A stretch of 37,210 bases of DNA from positions 1-37,210 of the forward strand of contig NZ_JAMXXP010000030.1 in NCBI RefSeq assembly GCF_024129355.1, in the 5' to 3' direction. This DNA comes from Acinetobacter lwoffii. Its GTDB lineage: Bacteria > Pseudomonadota > Gammaproteobacteria > Pseudomonadales > Moraxellaceae. Every line of letters starts with the position of its first letter. The first letter of the stretch is position 1. Positions 7,285 to 17,093 of this stretch are shown here, one piece after another. Made by a program: the position numbers and the translations under genes. The notes under the pieces are model-generated. The model ran no database searches, had not been told where the DNA came from, and saw only the letters and a list, made by a program, of their open reading frames with translations.

Positions 7285-8208
7285 ATGCCAAGTTCAAATA
7301 TTCCGACCGAAGTCACCAACAGCCTGAAGGGAGTATTTACCAATATCAATACCGACCGTTTGACCGAAGTTCTGGTGGCGGTGGTGTTGTGCTTTATTGG
7401 TTTCCTGATCGCACGCTTTATTTCCAATACCTTTATTCGCACCATTGGTGTCCGTTTTAATGCCCATCAGAAACTGGTCTGGCGCCGCGGAATTTTCTAT
7501 TTTATCTTCCTGCTGTTTGTGATGGCTAGTCTGAAAGAAGCCGGTTTTAAACTCAGTGTCTTCCTTGGCGCTGCAGGGATTTTAACGGTCGCACTGGGTT
7601 TTGCTTCGCAAACCTCAGCATCCAACCTGATCAGTGGTCTGTTCCTGATTGGTGAAGGTTCTTTTGAAGTCGGTGATACCATCCAGATTACCTTGATTCG
7701 TGGGCATACCATTGAAGGCGAAGTGATTTCGATTGATCTGCTCTCGGTTAAACTTTTGACCCAAGATAATATCTATGTGCGTTTACCGAATGAACAGCTA
7801 ATTCGGGCACCGGTGCAGAACTTGTCGAAATTTCCGATACGGCGGATTCCGATTACGTTGGCGATCAATTTCCATGAAAATATTATCAAGGTACGCGAAG
7901 TTCTGCTGGACGTTGCCAATAAATATCCACTGGTACTGGCCGACCCGAAACCTGCAGTCACCGTTACCGCTTTCCGTGAATCTTCGATTGAACTGCTGTT
8001 TGCAGTGTGGTGCCAACAGGAAAACTACCTGAAAGTTCGTGATGAAATGCAGGAACGGATTCGCAACGGCTTTGTCGATAACCAGATTGAAATTCCGGTG
8101 CCAAAAATGGGCTTTGTCGATCATCCACTTTCCCGCCCTTTGGAAAATGAAGAAATTGATCAATACGCCAATGACAAGGCATTGAAAAGAGAGCCTGATT
8201 TAAAATAA
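7285..8208 (+). CDS. MscS-family mechanosensitive ion channel
   Basis: A small-conductance mechanosensitive channel that opens under hypo-osmotic stress to release solutes. Two N-terminal membrane helices (about residues 24-48 and 68-86) are followed by the pore helix region FLGAAGILTVALGFASQTSASNLISG, with the Gly/Ala packing pattern and the conserved Asn-Leu-Ile-Ser-Gly. Then comes the beta domain (FEVGDTIQI, GEVISIDLLSV, VRLPNEQLI) and the C-terminal alpha/beta vestibule. The length (307 residues) is close to E. coli MscS (286). It is the second gene of a two-gene operon with the upstream DUF432-like gene. A short palindromic repeat follows at 8267-8289. Confidence 0.92.
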   Translation: MPSSNIPTEVTNSLKGVFTNINTDRLTEVLVAVVLCFIGFLIARFISNTFIRTIGVRFNAHQKLVWRRGIFYFIFLLFVMASLKEAGFKLSVFLGAAGILTVALGFASQTSASNLISGLFLIGEGSFEVGDTIQITLIRGHTIEGEVISIDLLSVKLLTQDNIYVRLPNEQLIRAPVQNLSKFPIRRIPITLAINFHENIIKVREVLLDVANKYPLVLADPKPAVTVTAFRESSIELLFAVWCQQENYLKVRDEMQERIRNGFVDNQIEIPVPKMGFVDHPLSRPLENEEIDQYANDKALKREPDLK

Positions 8209-8266
8209 ATTGACTTTAGGTGAGAGCAACATCTAAACCAAAAATCTGCATCAGTGAAAAATGCTC

Positions 8267-8289
8267 CCTCTCCTTTCTTAAAGGAGAGG
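8267..8289. repeat. REP-like palindrome, copy 1
   Basis: CCTCTCCTTT pairs with AAAGGAGAGG around a 3-base loop, between the ends of two converging genes. It shares its core with copies at 14112-14144 and 25137-25171. Position and symmetry would let it act as a two-way terminator or mRNA end for both genes. Confidence 0.6.
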
Positions 8290-8291
8290 AT

Positions 8292-11000
8292 TCAATCAGT
8301 TTTCTCCGGCATCGGTGCAATATAAGCAATCAGCAGCATCACCCCGCCCGCCAGCAAGAAGGAAATCACCCGGGTTAGGGTGCCAATATGTGACAGGTCA
8401 AATAGTACGAGCTTCAAGGTTACAATCACCAGAATACTGCCGCCTAAAATCCACATCGGTTTCAGTTTTTTGAGTGTCGCCGTCCACATGGTAATCCAGG
8501 CCAGTAATACCCAAAGTATGGTCAGACTAAGCTGAACCGTCGCATTGCTCCATAAGGCCAGATCATTAAACGGCGTCTGCAGGTACACATGTAAAGCTCT
8601 TAAAATAATATAACTGGATAGCCATAACAGGCTTAGTACCATTAAAACCGCCATCATGCCTTTGTCACGTCCCACCTTAATTTGCTGTAACAGCATCCAG
8701 ATAAAACTGGCAAACATGGCAATACTGATCAGGTCAAAAGGATTCAGAATCGGCAGCCAGTAATACTGAAAGGCTTGCTGGCTAAACAGCTGTGAACATA
8801 CCAGCCAGCTTCCCATCAGCAATAAACAGCTCTTGGTTTGCCAAAGCTGCTGCCAGCCTGACTGCGGATCCTGTCGATAGCACCACAGGCAGAATAATAA
8901 AGGCAAAATCACCATGCTCAGATAAGGCATGTTCGGGATCAGACATAAACTTGCCAGAGCCAGACTGCTAAAAACACCAAAACTCATCCATTCCTTGGAA
9001 AGCTGCAAGCCAGCCAGCGGTCTAAGCCACAGAATGGCCAATAATATCGTTGAAAGTGCAGAAACCCCACGTTCCAGATCACTATTCCAGACAATCACCG
9101 CATTCTGACTGCGATCCAGAGTTAGAATCGCCGCAATGACCAGCAAGGGCGAGATGCCACTCCACTTCGGCAGTAACCATGACCACTCCTGATTTTTGCG
9201 CAGGATCATTTCATTGAACATTACATAACCCAGTGTGATGATAAATAAACTCAGCACATAGGCATGCTGACTCGGAAATTCATCTTCCAGCAAGGCAAAT
9301 AGCATCAAACTGGCCGCGACACTTAGGCTGCTTAAAAAACTGACACTCAGACTATTCATCTGCTGCTGGTACTGCTTTTTAAGCTGACTGATGACCACGA
9401 CTGCCACATAGCACAGACTCAAAATCCAGAAAATTATTCGCGGTGTTGGATTAATCTCGACCAGATAATACAGGCTGCTGAATCCGGCCATCAGCAATAA
9501 GCCCATGCTCAGATAGTGTGCTACCCGGACATTTTTTTCCAAGGCCCATAAATAAATCAGCACACCTTCAACTGCCCAGCCAATCACACTCCATTGTTCT
9601 GTCAATAAGATCGGGGGCACCAAGGCGAGAAAAATCAGCATCAGGCTCAGATAGCTCTGCGAAATGAGCAGGATAGTTTGTTTACGGCGCAGCAGTGTCC
9701 AGCAAGCGGCAAAGACCAGTGCAAAGAACAGGCTTAATCCAGCTTGCCAGAGTTTTTGATTGGGCTGATTAAAATGAATCAGATACAGAAAAATATATGC
9801 CGTGATCGGTGCAGCAAAAATCAGCGCTAAGTCCAATACCGGTTTTAACTGAAAACGTGAGAGATCCTGTCGTGCCAGCAACTGGCTAAAGCGGAAACCT
9901 AGCCAGATAAACAGCGCACTATGTGCCAGAATCAACGCAGTCATGGCATAACGCTCATATGTATAACCATGAATCAGGCTATATATCCCGCCAACGACCG
10001 CAGTCACTAAAAAGGCAATTTGATTGAGAATCTTCCATGGCCGGAAACTGCTTAACACCGCCACCCCGATATTGATCAGCAGATAATAGCTAATCAGCTC
10101 AACAGCAGAAGCATCGCGGGTCGGCAAGGTAAACGGTGCCAGATAAGCAATCAGCAAAGCCATCAAGGCCAGTTTGATGCTTTCCTGTTTCAGGCTTAAA
10201 TACAGAGTGATGGCCAGAATAATGAGAAATAGCAATGTTGCCAACGATAATGTGGGAATCACCAGATTGTAATAGGCAAAAAATAAGGTCAGGAACAGAC
10301 TGCCTAAACCTAGTCCTTCCAGTGCCAGAGCAAAACTCCGATTTTTCTGCATCAGGCGATAACCCAGACCTGCTATACCTCCACTTGCCAGTGCAACCAG
10401 GCCCAATTTTGCAGCCAGACTGAGTTGCCAGTGCTCAGTGGCAAAACGCAGTAGTAAAATAATCCCAATCACTAAAATACTGATTGCGACTTTTAAGACT
10501 GGATTCCCCTGGAAAAGCCAGCGCTGCAGTTGATCTACCAGATGAGGAGAGTCGTTTACCTCTTGGGCAGACTCAGTTTTCACCAATGGAACAGAATCAG
10601 ATCGATCCGGTGATCGCTGTAAGGGATCAGCAGAAGGAGATTGTGATTGCAGCTGTATCAAACGCCCTTCCAGACGTTGCAGCCACCTGAGCAAAAAGAA
10701 TACCCATGCCGTAATCCCGATGCCCATCAGCCAATCCAGTTCAGCCAGTCCACCAACAATGGCAGTAATTGAAGAAATATATAAAGGAACTTTAGAGTTA
10801 TGCTCCAAGGACATCTGCTGCTGTCCGGCCAATTGATTCAGCGGTGCTTCTACCGCAGTGACATATTGCATCACGCTAAAGATAAACCCCAAACCACACA
10901 GATAAGTCACAATCTGATAACCCAGATACCAGGCGCTGATCCCGGCAATCAGCAGGGTAATCAGCCAGATCATGCGCAACTCATTCCGTCCTGCAGCCAT
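8292..11000 (-). CDS. DUF2339 large multi-pass membrane protein
   Basis: A 902-residue inner-membrane protein with well over twenty predicted membrane helices and very short loops; the only long soluble stretch is roughly residues 100-160 (SQSPSADPLQRSPDRSDSV region). This architecture, with an N-terminal soluble linker and then a long run of helices, is that of the DUF2339 family, whose biochemical role is unknown. It starts at ATG 11000; a second Met at residue 10 is an alternative. It is transcribed alone, diverging from polA and converging on mscS. Leu/Ile/Gln-rich composition is normal for the family. Confidence 0.8.
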   Translation of the reverse strand: MAAGRNELRMIWLITLLIAGISAWYLGYQIVTYLCGLGFIFSVMQYVTAVEAPLNQLAGQQQMSLEHNSKVPLYISSITAIVGGLAELDWLMGIGITAWVFFLLRWLQRLEGRLIQLQSQSPSADPLQRSPDRSDSVPLVKTESAQEVNDSPHLVDQLQRWLFQGNPVLKVAISILVIGIILLLRFATEHWQLSLAAKLGLVALASGGIAGLGYRLMQKNRSFALALEGLGLGSLFLTLFFAYYNLVIPTLSLATLLFLIILAITLYLSLKQESIKLALMALLIAYLAPFTLPTRDASAVELISYYLLINIGVAVLSSFRPWKILNQIAFLVTAVVGGIYSLIHGYTYERYAMTALILAHSALFIWLGFRFSQLLARQDLSRFQLKPVLDLALIFAAPITAYIFLYLIHFNQPNQKLWQAGLSLFFALVFAACWTLLRRKQTILLISQSYLSLMLIFLALVPPILLTEQWSVIGWAVEGVLIYLWALEKNVRVAHYLSMGLLLMAGFSSLYYLVEINPTPRIIFWILSLCYVAVVVISQLKKQYQQQMNSLSVSFLSSLSVAASLMLFALLEDEFPSQHAYVLSLFIITLGYVMFNEMILRKNQEWSWLLPKWSGISPLLVIAAILTLDRSQNAVIVWNSDLERGVSALSTILLAILWLRPLAGLQLSKEWMSFGVFSSLALASLCLIPNMPYLSMVILPLLFCLWCYRQDPQSGWQQLWQTKSCLLLMGSWLVCSQLFSQQAFQYYWLPILNPFDLISIAMFASFIWMLLQQIKVGRDKGMMAVLMVLSLLWLSSYIILRALHVYLQTPFNDLALWSNATVQLSLTILWVLLAWITMWTATLKKLKPMWILGGSILVIVTLKLVLFDLSHIGTLTRVISFLLAGGVMLLIAYIAPMPEKTD

Positions 11001-11124
11001 TCTTATATTTCTCTTTCCTGAATTGTTCCATCATACAACAGCTTGTGCTGCTTATTTCATCTTCGGCCGATATTCGCTAAGCTGTAAACTCAGACTCGCC
11101 TCAGCGAGCGCGGTAAAAATCACG

Positions 11125-11130
11125 TACAAT
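11125..11130 (+). promoter_or_regulatory. Probable -10 box of the polA promoter
   Basis: TACAAT followed by AGCGCTG lies 32 bases before the polA ATG; no convincing -35 is seen 16-18 bases upstream. A ribosome binding site, AAGGA (11148-11152), stands 8 bases before the start. Confidence 0.35.
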
Positions 11131-11161
11131 AGCGCTGTATTTTGAATAAGGAATTGATTAC

Positions 11162-13924
11162 ATGCCACCATTTGTCTTGGTCGATGGCTCTTACTTTTTA
11201 TTTCGTGCCTTTCACGCACTGCCACCATTAACCACGTCAACCGGTTTACATACCAATGCAATTCGTGGTGCGATTTCTGCTATTCAAAAACTGATGCGCC
11301 GGACCCAACCGACCCATATGGCGGTAATTTTCGATACCCCAGAACCGACCTTTCGGCATGAGCTGTCACCGATTTATAAAGGTGACCGTCCCAGCATGCC
11401 AACGGAATTATCCGAACAGATTCCTTATCTACATGCCTTGATCCGCGCTTTGGGCATTCCCCTGCATACCTTGCCAGGTGCCGAAGCCGATGACATTATC
11501 GGGACACTGGCCAAACGTGCCGAGGCAATGGGACATCAGGTGCTGATCTCTACGGGCGATAAAGATATGGCGCAACTGGTGACCGAAAAAGTTACCCTGG
11601 AAGACAGCTTTAAAGAAAAACCGCTGGATGTCGACGGCGTGTTTGAAAAGTTTGGCGTCTGGCCGAATCAGATTATTGACTATCTGACCCTGATGGGCGA
11701 TGCATCAGATGGCATCATGGGCGTGCCAGGTGTAGGTGCCAAAACTGCAGCAAAACTGCTCACTGAATATGGCTCGATTGGCGGCATTTTAGAAAATGTC
11801 GACAAGATCAAAGGCAAAGTCGGTCAAAATATTAAAGAACATGTCGATGGCATTGCACTGGACCATCAACTGGCCAGTATTGTCATCGATCTGGATCTTA
11901 ACTTTGGTTATGACGATTTAAAACTGGGTGAGCCGAATGTCGAGACCTTACGTCATTTGTACACCGAGCTGGAATTCCGTAACCAGCTGCAGTCCTTAGA
12001 TCACCCGAACAACCCGAATAATTCAAATTACCAGCAGGCGGCAAAATCTATTAACGCCAAAGCGGTTACAGCACCAGAACCTCTGGAAGACCATGCGTCT
12101 GTAACCAGCAGTGATGACCAGCTAGGTCAAGCGACCTACCACACAGTATTAAGCCAGCAGGACTGGGACACACTGTTTGAGCGCCTAAGTACCGAAAAAC
12201 GTTTTGCCTTTGATACCGAAACCACCAGTTTGGATTATCGTATTGCACAGATTGTCGGTTTCTCGGTCGCCTTCGATGCGCAGAATGCTTATTATGTTCC
12301 CTTGGCACATGATTATGAAGGCGCACCGGAGCAGCTGAATCGTGAAGTAATTCTGGCGCAGATCAAACCAATTCTGGAAGATGAGTCTGTAAAGAAAATT
12401 GGGCATCATCTGAAATATGATGCACATGTACTGGAAAATCATGGCATTCATCTGGCAGGCTGGTATTTCGATACCATGCTGGCTTCCTATGTCCTGAATT
12501 CTGTCGCGACCCGTCATGGCATGGATGATGTGGCCCGTCTGTATTTGAGTCATCTGACCACGACTTATGAACAAGTGGCCGGTAAAGGTGCTAAACAAAA
12601 GACCTTCAACCAGATTCCACTTGAAACTGCAGCACATTATGCCGCAGAAGATGCACATGTCACCTATCGCCTTTATGAAGTCTTGAGCAGCAAATTGCAG
12701 GCACACCCTGAACTGGTGAATATTCTGCATAATATTGAAGTTCCGGTCGCACGTGTACTGACGCAAATGGAAGAAAACGGCATCGAACTGGATCTTGCTT
12801 TTCTGGATCAGCTTGGGGGCGAATTTTCCAACACCATGCACAATCTGGAAAACCAGATCATGGAAATTGCCGGTGAAAGCTTTAATGTCAGCTCACCTAA
12901 ACAGGTCGGTGAAGTTCTGTTTGAAAAGCTGGGGCTAAAAGGCGGTAAAAAAACCACCACCGGACAATACAGTACCAGTGAAAGTGTACTGGAAAAAATT
13001 GAACATCCGATTGCCCAGCTAATTCTGGAATATCGTGGTTTGTCCAAGCTGAAAAGTACCTATACCGATGGCTTATGCAAACAGGCCAATCCTGATACCC
13101 ATCGTGTGCATACCAGTTATCATCAGGCACTGACTGCAACTGGCCGTTTATCATCGACTGATCCAAACCTGCAGAACATTCCGATTCGTGCCGAAATTGG
13201 CCGTCAAATCCGTAAGGCGTTTGTGGCACCTGAAGGCCGTGTCTTGCTGGCAGCCGATTACTCACAAATTGAATTGCGTCTCATGGCACATTTATCTCAG
13301 GATGAAGCCCTGCTGGATGCCTTTATTCATGGTCAGGATGTACACCGCCGTACTGCTGCGGAAGTTTTGGGCATTCCGTTGGAAGAAGTGACCAATGACC
13401 AGCGCCGTCAGGCCAAGGCCGTCAACTTCGGCCTACTTTACGGTATGTCCGAGTTTGGTCTGATCCGTCAGTTGGGCTTTACCCGTCAGGAATCACAGGA
13501 TTATATCAAGCAGTATTTCCATCGTTATCCGGGCATTTATGACTATATGCAACGTACCCGTCAGGTCGCATTAGAACAGGGTTTTGTTGAAACCCTGCTC
13601 GGTCGCCGTTTATATACCCCAGATATTGATGCCCGTAATATGATGGTGCGTAAAGCGGCAGAGCGTGCTGCGATTAATGCTCCGCTACAAGGTTCGGCTG
13701 CGGATATCATTAAAATGGCGATGATTGAAGTCGACAAGATGTTGCCGAAAGATCAGGCCAAAATGCTGTTGCAAGTACATGATGAACTGGTATTTGAAGT
13801 GGATGAAGACATTGCCGATGAACTCGCACCTAAACTGGCAGAAGTGATGCAATCGGTATTGCAGATTTCTGTACCATTGGTGGTAGAAGTGGGTAAAGGT
13901 AAAAACTGGGATGAGGCGCATTAA
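11162..13924 (+). CDS. polA: DNA polymerase I
   Basis: Replaces RNA primers and fills repair gaps. All three domains are present in 920 residues. The 5'-3' flap nuclease (about 1-290) begins PFVLVDGSYFLFRAFHALP and has GAEADDIIGTLA and GVGAKTAAKLL. The 3'-5' proofreading domain (about 325-515) keeps its metal-binding residues in FAFDTETTSLD and IGHHLKYDAHVL. The polymerase domain (about 520-920) has TGRLSSTDPNLQNIP (motif 1 region), LAADYSQIELRLMAH (motif A), RRQAKAVNFGLLYGMS (motif B) and LLQVHDELVFEV (motif C). It is therefore a fully active enzyme by motif. Monocistronic, diverging from the DUF2339 gene. Confidence 0.98.
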   Translation: MPPFVLVDGSYFLFRAFHALPPLTTSTGLHTNAIRGAISAIQKLMRRTQPTHMAVIFDTPEPTFRHELSPIYKGDRPSMPTELSEQIPYLHALIRALGIPLHTLPGAEADDIIGTLAKRAEAMGHQVLISTGDKDMAQLVTEKVTLEDSFKEKPLDVDGVFEKFGVWPNQIIDYLTLMGDASDGIMGVPGVGAKTAAKLLTEYGSIGGILENVDKIKGKVGQNIKEHVDGIALDHQLASIVIDLDLNFGYDDLKLGEPNVETLRHLYTELEFRNQLQSLDHPNNPNNSNYQQAAKSINAKAVTAPEPLEDHASVTSSDDQLGQATYHTVLSQQDWDTLFERLSTEKRFAFDTETTSLDYRIAQIVGFSVAFDAQNAYYVPLAHDYEGAPEQLNREVILAQIKPILEDESVKKIGHHLKYDAHVLENHGIHLAGWYFDTMLASYVLNSVATRHGMDDVARLYLSHLTTTYEQVAGKGAKQKTFNQIPLETAAHYAAEDAHVTYRLYEVLSSKLQAHPELVNILHNIEVPVARVLTQMEENGIELDLAFLDQLGGEFSNTMHNLENQIMEIAGESFNVSSPKQVGEVLFEKLGLKGGKKTTTGQYSTSESVLEKIEHPIAQLILEYRGLSKLKSTYTDGLCKQANPDTHRVHTSYHQALTATGRLSSTDPNLQNIPIRAEIGRQIRKAFVAPEGRVLLAADYSQIELRLMAHLSQDEALLDAFIHGQDVHRRTAAEVLGIPLEEVTNDQRRQAKAVNFGLLYGMSEFGLIRQLGFTRQESQDYIKQYFHRYPGIYDYMQRTRQVALEQGFVETLLGRRLYTPDIDARNMMVRKAAERAAINAPLQGSAADIIKMAMIEVDKMLPKDQAKMLLQVHDELVFEVDEDIADELAPKLAEVMQSVLQISVPLVVEVGKGKNWDEAH

Positions 13925-14111
13925 TGTGCCTTTAACCCCATCTTCCTTATAGGAGGTGAGGAATATATTCCGCAAGGGGATGGAGGGGATTTTAATTTAT
14001 AATCCTCATCTACAGGCAGCGATATTAAAATCTTTTCTACTATCAAGTTTTGAACGCATATTTTTCTATTTTTAGGAAATCAGCAGCACTACTGGTTCAG
14101 AGTATCCAAGT

Positions 14112-14144
14112 TCCCTCTCCTTCCAGGAGAGGGTTAGGGAGAGG
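14112..14144. repeat. REP-like palindrome, copy 2
   Basis: CCCTCTCCT pairs with AGGAGAGGG, followed by TTAGGGAGAGG. This is the same layout as copy 3 (CCTCTCCTTTT/AAAAGGAGAGG then TTAGGAGAGG). It lies in the 361-base gap after polA, which contains no gene. The rest of that gap (13925-14110) is AT-rich with no feature I can name. Confidence 0.6.
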
Positions 14145-14194
14145 TTAATATCCCATCTTCTTCTTGTACTTCGATTAAAACTTGTTCACGGTTT

Positions 14195-14242
14195 GGGAAG
14201 TTTAACAAATCCCTCCCAACTTCCCTTTTCTAAAGGGAGGAG
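14195..14242. repeat. Inverted-repeat cluster next to copy 2
   Basis: GGGAAGTT (14195-14202) is inverted at 14218-14225 (AACTTCCC), and CTTCCCTTT then pairs with AAAGGGAGG around TCT. The nested, mutually exclusive palindromes look like a degenerate member of the same purine/pyrimidine repeat family. Confidence 0.45.
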
Positions 14243-14247
14243 CAAAT

Positions 14248-14273
14248 AAAAAGGACGCCTCAGCGTCCTTTTT
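14248..14273. terminator. Bidirectional terminator between polA and yggT
   Basis: AAAAAGGACGC pairs with GCGTCCTTTTT around CTCA. Both strands carry a T-run after the stem. It lies 12 bases beyond the yggT stop on the minus strand, so it ends the ppx-to-yggT transcript and backs up polA from the other side. Confidence 0.88.
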
Positions 14274-14285
14274 ATTTGGATCCAA

Positions 14286-14855
14286 TTAAAGACCAGTAAG
14301 CAGTACAATCGCCACCTGGTTCATAATCATTTCGATAATAATTAAAGTCAAAATGGCGAAGATTGGAGAAAGGTCAATCATGCCCATATTTGGCATAATC
14401 CGGCGGAAAGGTGCCAGTAAAGGCTCAGCCAGCTCTTGCACGACTTCAATATAAGGCGAACGAGACTGGGTAAACATCACCACCCAGCTTAAAATAATGG
14501 TAGCGAAAATCAAATAACGACAGAAACGGATCAAATCCTGCATCATGGTGACAAAAGTCAAAATAATCAGATGGACAGGCCCATTCGGCGTCCCCCCTGA
14601 CAGATACATCATGCCAAAAATTTTAAGCAGATAGAGCACGACCAATAATGCCAAAGCAGCAGTACTGACTCGGCCTTTGGCCAAGGTTGGGAAAATTCGA
14701 CCAAATACATCTACAATTTTAGTGGCTTTCACGGTAGAAAGAACCACAGGATTGTAAGGACTGACCGCTGCCAGTTGCATTAAAAATCGGAAGAATACGA
14801 GCAAAATCGCGACGTTAATGATAATGCCAAAAATTAGCGCAGAATTTGCACCCAT
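14286..14855 (-). CDS. yggT: YggT-family membrane protein
   Basis: 189 residues with two repeats of the YGGT unit, each a pair of membrane helices: FGIIINVAILLVFFRFLMQL at the start and LIFATIILSWVVMF in the second half. The repeat hallmark is the segment PLLAPFRRIMPNMGMIDLSPIFAILTL. The family is linked by gene neighbourhood to proC in many bacteria and is proposed to affect cell-envelope or osmotic physiology, without an established activity. Here too it is directly downstream of proC (19-base gap) and is the last gene of the operon. Confidence 0.88.
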   Translation of the reverse strand: MGANSALIFGIIINVAILLVFFRFLMQLAAVSPYNPVVLSTVKATKIVDVFGRIFPTLAKGRVSTAALALLVVLYLLKIFGMMYLSGGTPNGPVHLIILTFVTMMQDLIRFCRYLIFATIILSWVVMFTQSRSPYIEVVQELAEPLLAPFRRIMPNMGMIDLSPIFAILTLIIIEMIMNQVAIVLLTGL

Positions 14856-14874
14856 ACTTGAACGTTCCTAAAAA

Positions 14875-15714
14875 TTAAACTGAAGATTTGCTGCTTTCAC
14901 TGAGCTCTTGTGCCAGTTCTTGACTGCGTTTTTGTGCAGCGGCAAGTGCCGCTTGAATATTTTGAGAAATCTGGGCGCGATCAAAGACTTCAAGTGCGGC
15001 CTGTGTAGTCCCATTTGGAGAAGTCACATTTTTACGTAACTCAGCTGGCGTATTCGAGCTAGTAATTGCCATTTGCGCCGCGCCTAAAGCGGTCTGCAAG
15101 GTGAGTGCAGTTGCAACTTTTTCATCCAGACCTAAATTTTTACCCGCACGAATCATACTTTCCATCATATAGAAAAAGTAAGCCGGACCCGAACCCGAGA
15201 CTGCAGTGACTGCATCAATTTGTGCTTCTGAGTCGACCCAAATGGTCAGTCCGGTCGATGCCAGAACCTGACTGGCCAGCTCACGGTCACTCGTTTCCAC
15301 AAATGCATTGGCATATAAACCATGTGCCCCAGTCTGTACCAGTGCTGGCGTGTTCGGCATAACTCGTACAATGCGCTCAGTCCCCAATAATGCTGACAAT
15401 GTGGCAATTTCTGCACCAGCAACAATGGAAATAATCAGCTTATTATTGACCAGACCTTTTAAGGGTTGCAGCACTTGAGCCAAAACCTGAGGTTTTACCG
15501 CCAGTACGACAATATCTGCATCCTGAATTGCAGCGCTATTATCCCCGGTCACATTAATTTCTTTTTCCGCCAATAAAGCACGGACTTTTTCGACCGGATC
15601 AGAAACTGTAATACGTGTTGCTGGCAAACCACGTGAAATCAGACCGCCAATTAAGGCTTGGGCCATATTACCGCCACCAATAAAACAGATATTACAATTT
15701 AAAGCTGCACTCAT
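14875..15714 (-). CDS. proC: Pyrroline-5-carboxylate reductase
   Basis: Last step of proline synthesis: NAD(P)H-dependent reduction of 1-pyrroline-5-carboxylate. The dinucleotide-binding motif CFIGGGNMAQALIGGLI is at the N-terminus. Family signatures VLAVKPQVL, RVMPNTPALVQ and the substrate/dimer motif AVSGSGPAYFFYMMESM follow. I place the start at ATG 15714 (MSAALNCNICF), two bases after the tilS stop; the frame is open further upstream to 15768, but that part overlaps tilS and is not proC-like. 279 residues, the normal length. Co-transcribed with tilS and yggT. Confidence 0.95.
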   Translation of the reverse strand: MSAALNCNICFIGGGNMAQALIGGLISRGLPATRITVSDPVEKVRALLAEKEINVTGDNSAAIQDADIVVLAVKPQVLAQVLQPLKGLVNNKLIISIVAGAEIATLSALLGTERIVRVMPNTPALVQTGAHGLYANAFVETSDRELASQVLASTGLTIWVDSEAQIDAVTAVSGSGPAYFFYMMESMIRAGKNLGLDEKVATALTLQTALGAAQMAITSSNTPAELRKNVTSPNGTTQAALEVFDRAQISQNIQAALAAAQKRSQELAQELSESSKSSV

Positions 15715-15716
15715 GT

Positions 15717-17093
15717 TCAATGCTCGTCGTTGAGTTCTAAAGTTGAAGAAACCGAAATCGGCAGCCATCCGCCTGCTTCACAATATGCAGATTGGGCCAA
15801 CCAAAATCCTTTAGGGGTAAACACGCCTAGCATAACATTATCTGTGCTTAATATTTGAATAGTATGCCGAGCCCAGGGAAATATTTGCGCTTCCTGAATA
15901 GCTTTTTTCAGCGGCCAGGTACCGACACGGCCATATAAATGAATTTTTTCGCCACCCTGCCGCTGCTGTAAATGCAAAGCTTGCTGCAATAATGCAGGAG
16001 ATAAACCGAACTGTGCAGGCGCGATGATAAATTTCCCTGACAAAACCTGCACACAGTCTTTTAAAGCGAATTTTATACTTTCCGGACTAGTTTGAACCTG
16101 TTGCTGCTCGGCTAAATAGATCTCTGCGGTCAAACGATATAATTGCTGCTGATAGCGTACATAATAAAAGCCTTGCCAATGCAATGCTGCCTGAGCATTT
16201 TGCTTGGCATAAATCACTTCGCATTGCAAACGCTTTACCATATCTAAGGATGGACGATACTGTTGTTTACCTTTCATCCAGGCAGAGAGTAATTGACGTT
16301 GTCGTGATTTTGAAAGCTGTAGAAATTTACCAAGATCGAGCTGCATTTCAGTCCCACAAGATGCTAAATCCTGTTGCAGCACTTCTTTTAAAATGTTTTG
16401 AGCATCCTGCATTAACTCACTGGTTCGCACCAAGGCAGTTTGCATTTTAGGATAACGTTCGCTTAATACCGGCCACAGGGTCTGGCGTGCCCAGGCCCGG
16501 TCATAATGAGTATCATCATTGGTTGGATCTTCAATATTCTGAACATTCAGCTCTGATGCCCATTGGCAAATCTGCTCACGGGAAATATCCAGCAATGGTC
16601 GCCAAATCGTGAGATTTTCACGTACATCGATTTGTTTCATGGCTGCTAAACCATCTATACCAGCACCCGATAATAGACGCAGCATCAAGGTTTCCGCCTG
16701 ATCCTGCTGATGATGTGCCAGCACCAATATTTCATCCGCTTGCAAATGTTGCAGATAAGCCTGATAACGTGAATTGCGCGCTTGCTGTTCCAGATTGCCA
16801 CTAGCGACATGAACTGGCTGGATGATGCAGGGAATATTCAGTTGCTGACATTGATGTGCAACGAACTTGCCCCAATCTGCGCTGAGTGCTTGTAACTGAT
16901 GATCGATATAAATCGCCCGAACTTTTTCCGGGCATAAAAAAAACATCAGATGCAGCAACAGCATAGAATCTACGCCGCCACTGCATCCGATGAGAAATTT
17001 TGTCTCTGCAGGAAAGTCCTGCAGCTGTTTTAAGAAACCAGACCTAAATTGTCGCTGCCAAACTTCATTAAACGTTGGTAACGTGCTTCGCAT
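15717..17093 (-). CDS. tilS: tRNA(Ile)-lysidine synthetase
   Basis: Converts the wobble cytidine of the CAU-anticodon tRNA-Ile to lysidine with ATP and lysine, so that the tRNA reads AUA. The PP-loop ATPase motif is [17 protein letters not shown] (about residues 33-49). The catalytic-domain segments [21 protein letters not shown] and [11 protein letters not shown] are followed by the substrate-recognition and C-terminal domains (458 residues in all, close to usual). The start at ATG 17093 lies 64 bases inside accA. I keep it because residues before the PP-loop match the usual N-terminal extension and no better start exists; the ribosome binding site is weak, suggesting translational coupling to accA. 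Confidence 0.93.
   Translation of the reverse strand: MRSTLPTFNEVWQRQFRSGFLKQLQDFPAETKFLIGCSGGVDSMLLLHLMFFLCPEKVRAIYIDHQLQALSADWGKFVAHQCQQLNIPCIIQPVHVASGNLEQQARNSRYQAYLQHLQADEILVLAHHQQDQAETLMLRLLSGAGIDGLAAMKQIDVRENLTIWRPLLDISREQICQWASELNVQNIEDPTNDDTHYDRAWARQTLWPVLSERYPKMQTALVRTSELMQDAQNILKEVLQQDLASCGTEMQLDLGKFLQLSKSRQRQLLSAWMKGKQQYRPSLDMVKRLQCEVIYAKQNAQAALHWQGFYYVRYQQQLYRLTAEIYLAEQQQVQTSPESIKFALKDCVQVLSGKFIIAPAQFGLSPALLQQALHLQQRQGGEKIHLYGRVGTWPLKKAIQEAQIFPWARHTIQILSTDNVMLGVFTPKGFWLAQSAYCEAGGWLPISVSSTLELNDEH

Noticed and set aside
12185..12841. A 218-residue minus-strand frame inside polA
   Set aside because: It lies fully inside a gene with all its motifs, shows no domain, and has no ribosome binding site; a shadow frame.
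13925..14110. Possible gene after polA
   Set aside because: No frame longer than a few dozen codons and no ribosome binding site; AT-rich sequence next to repeats.
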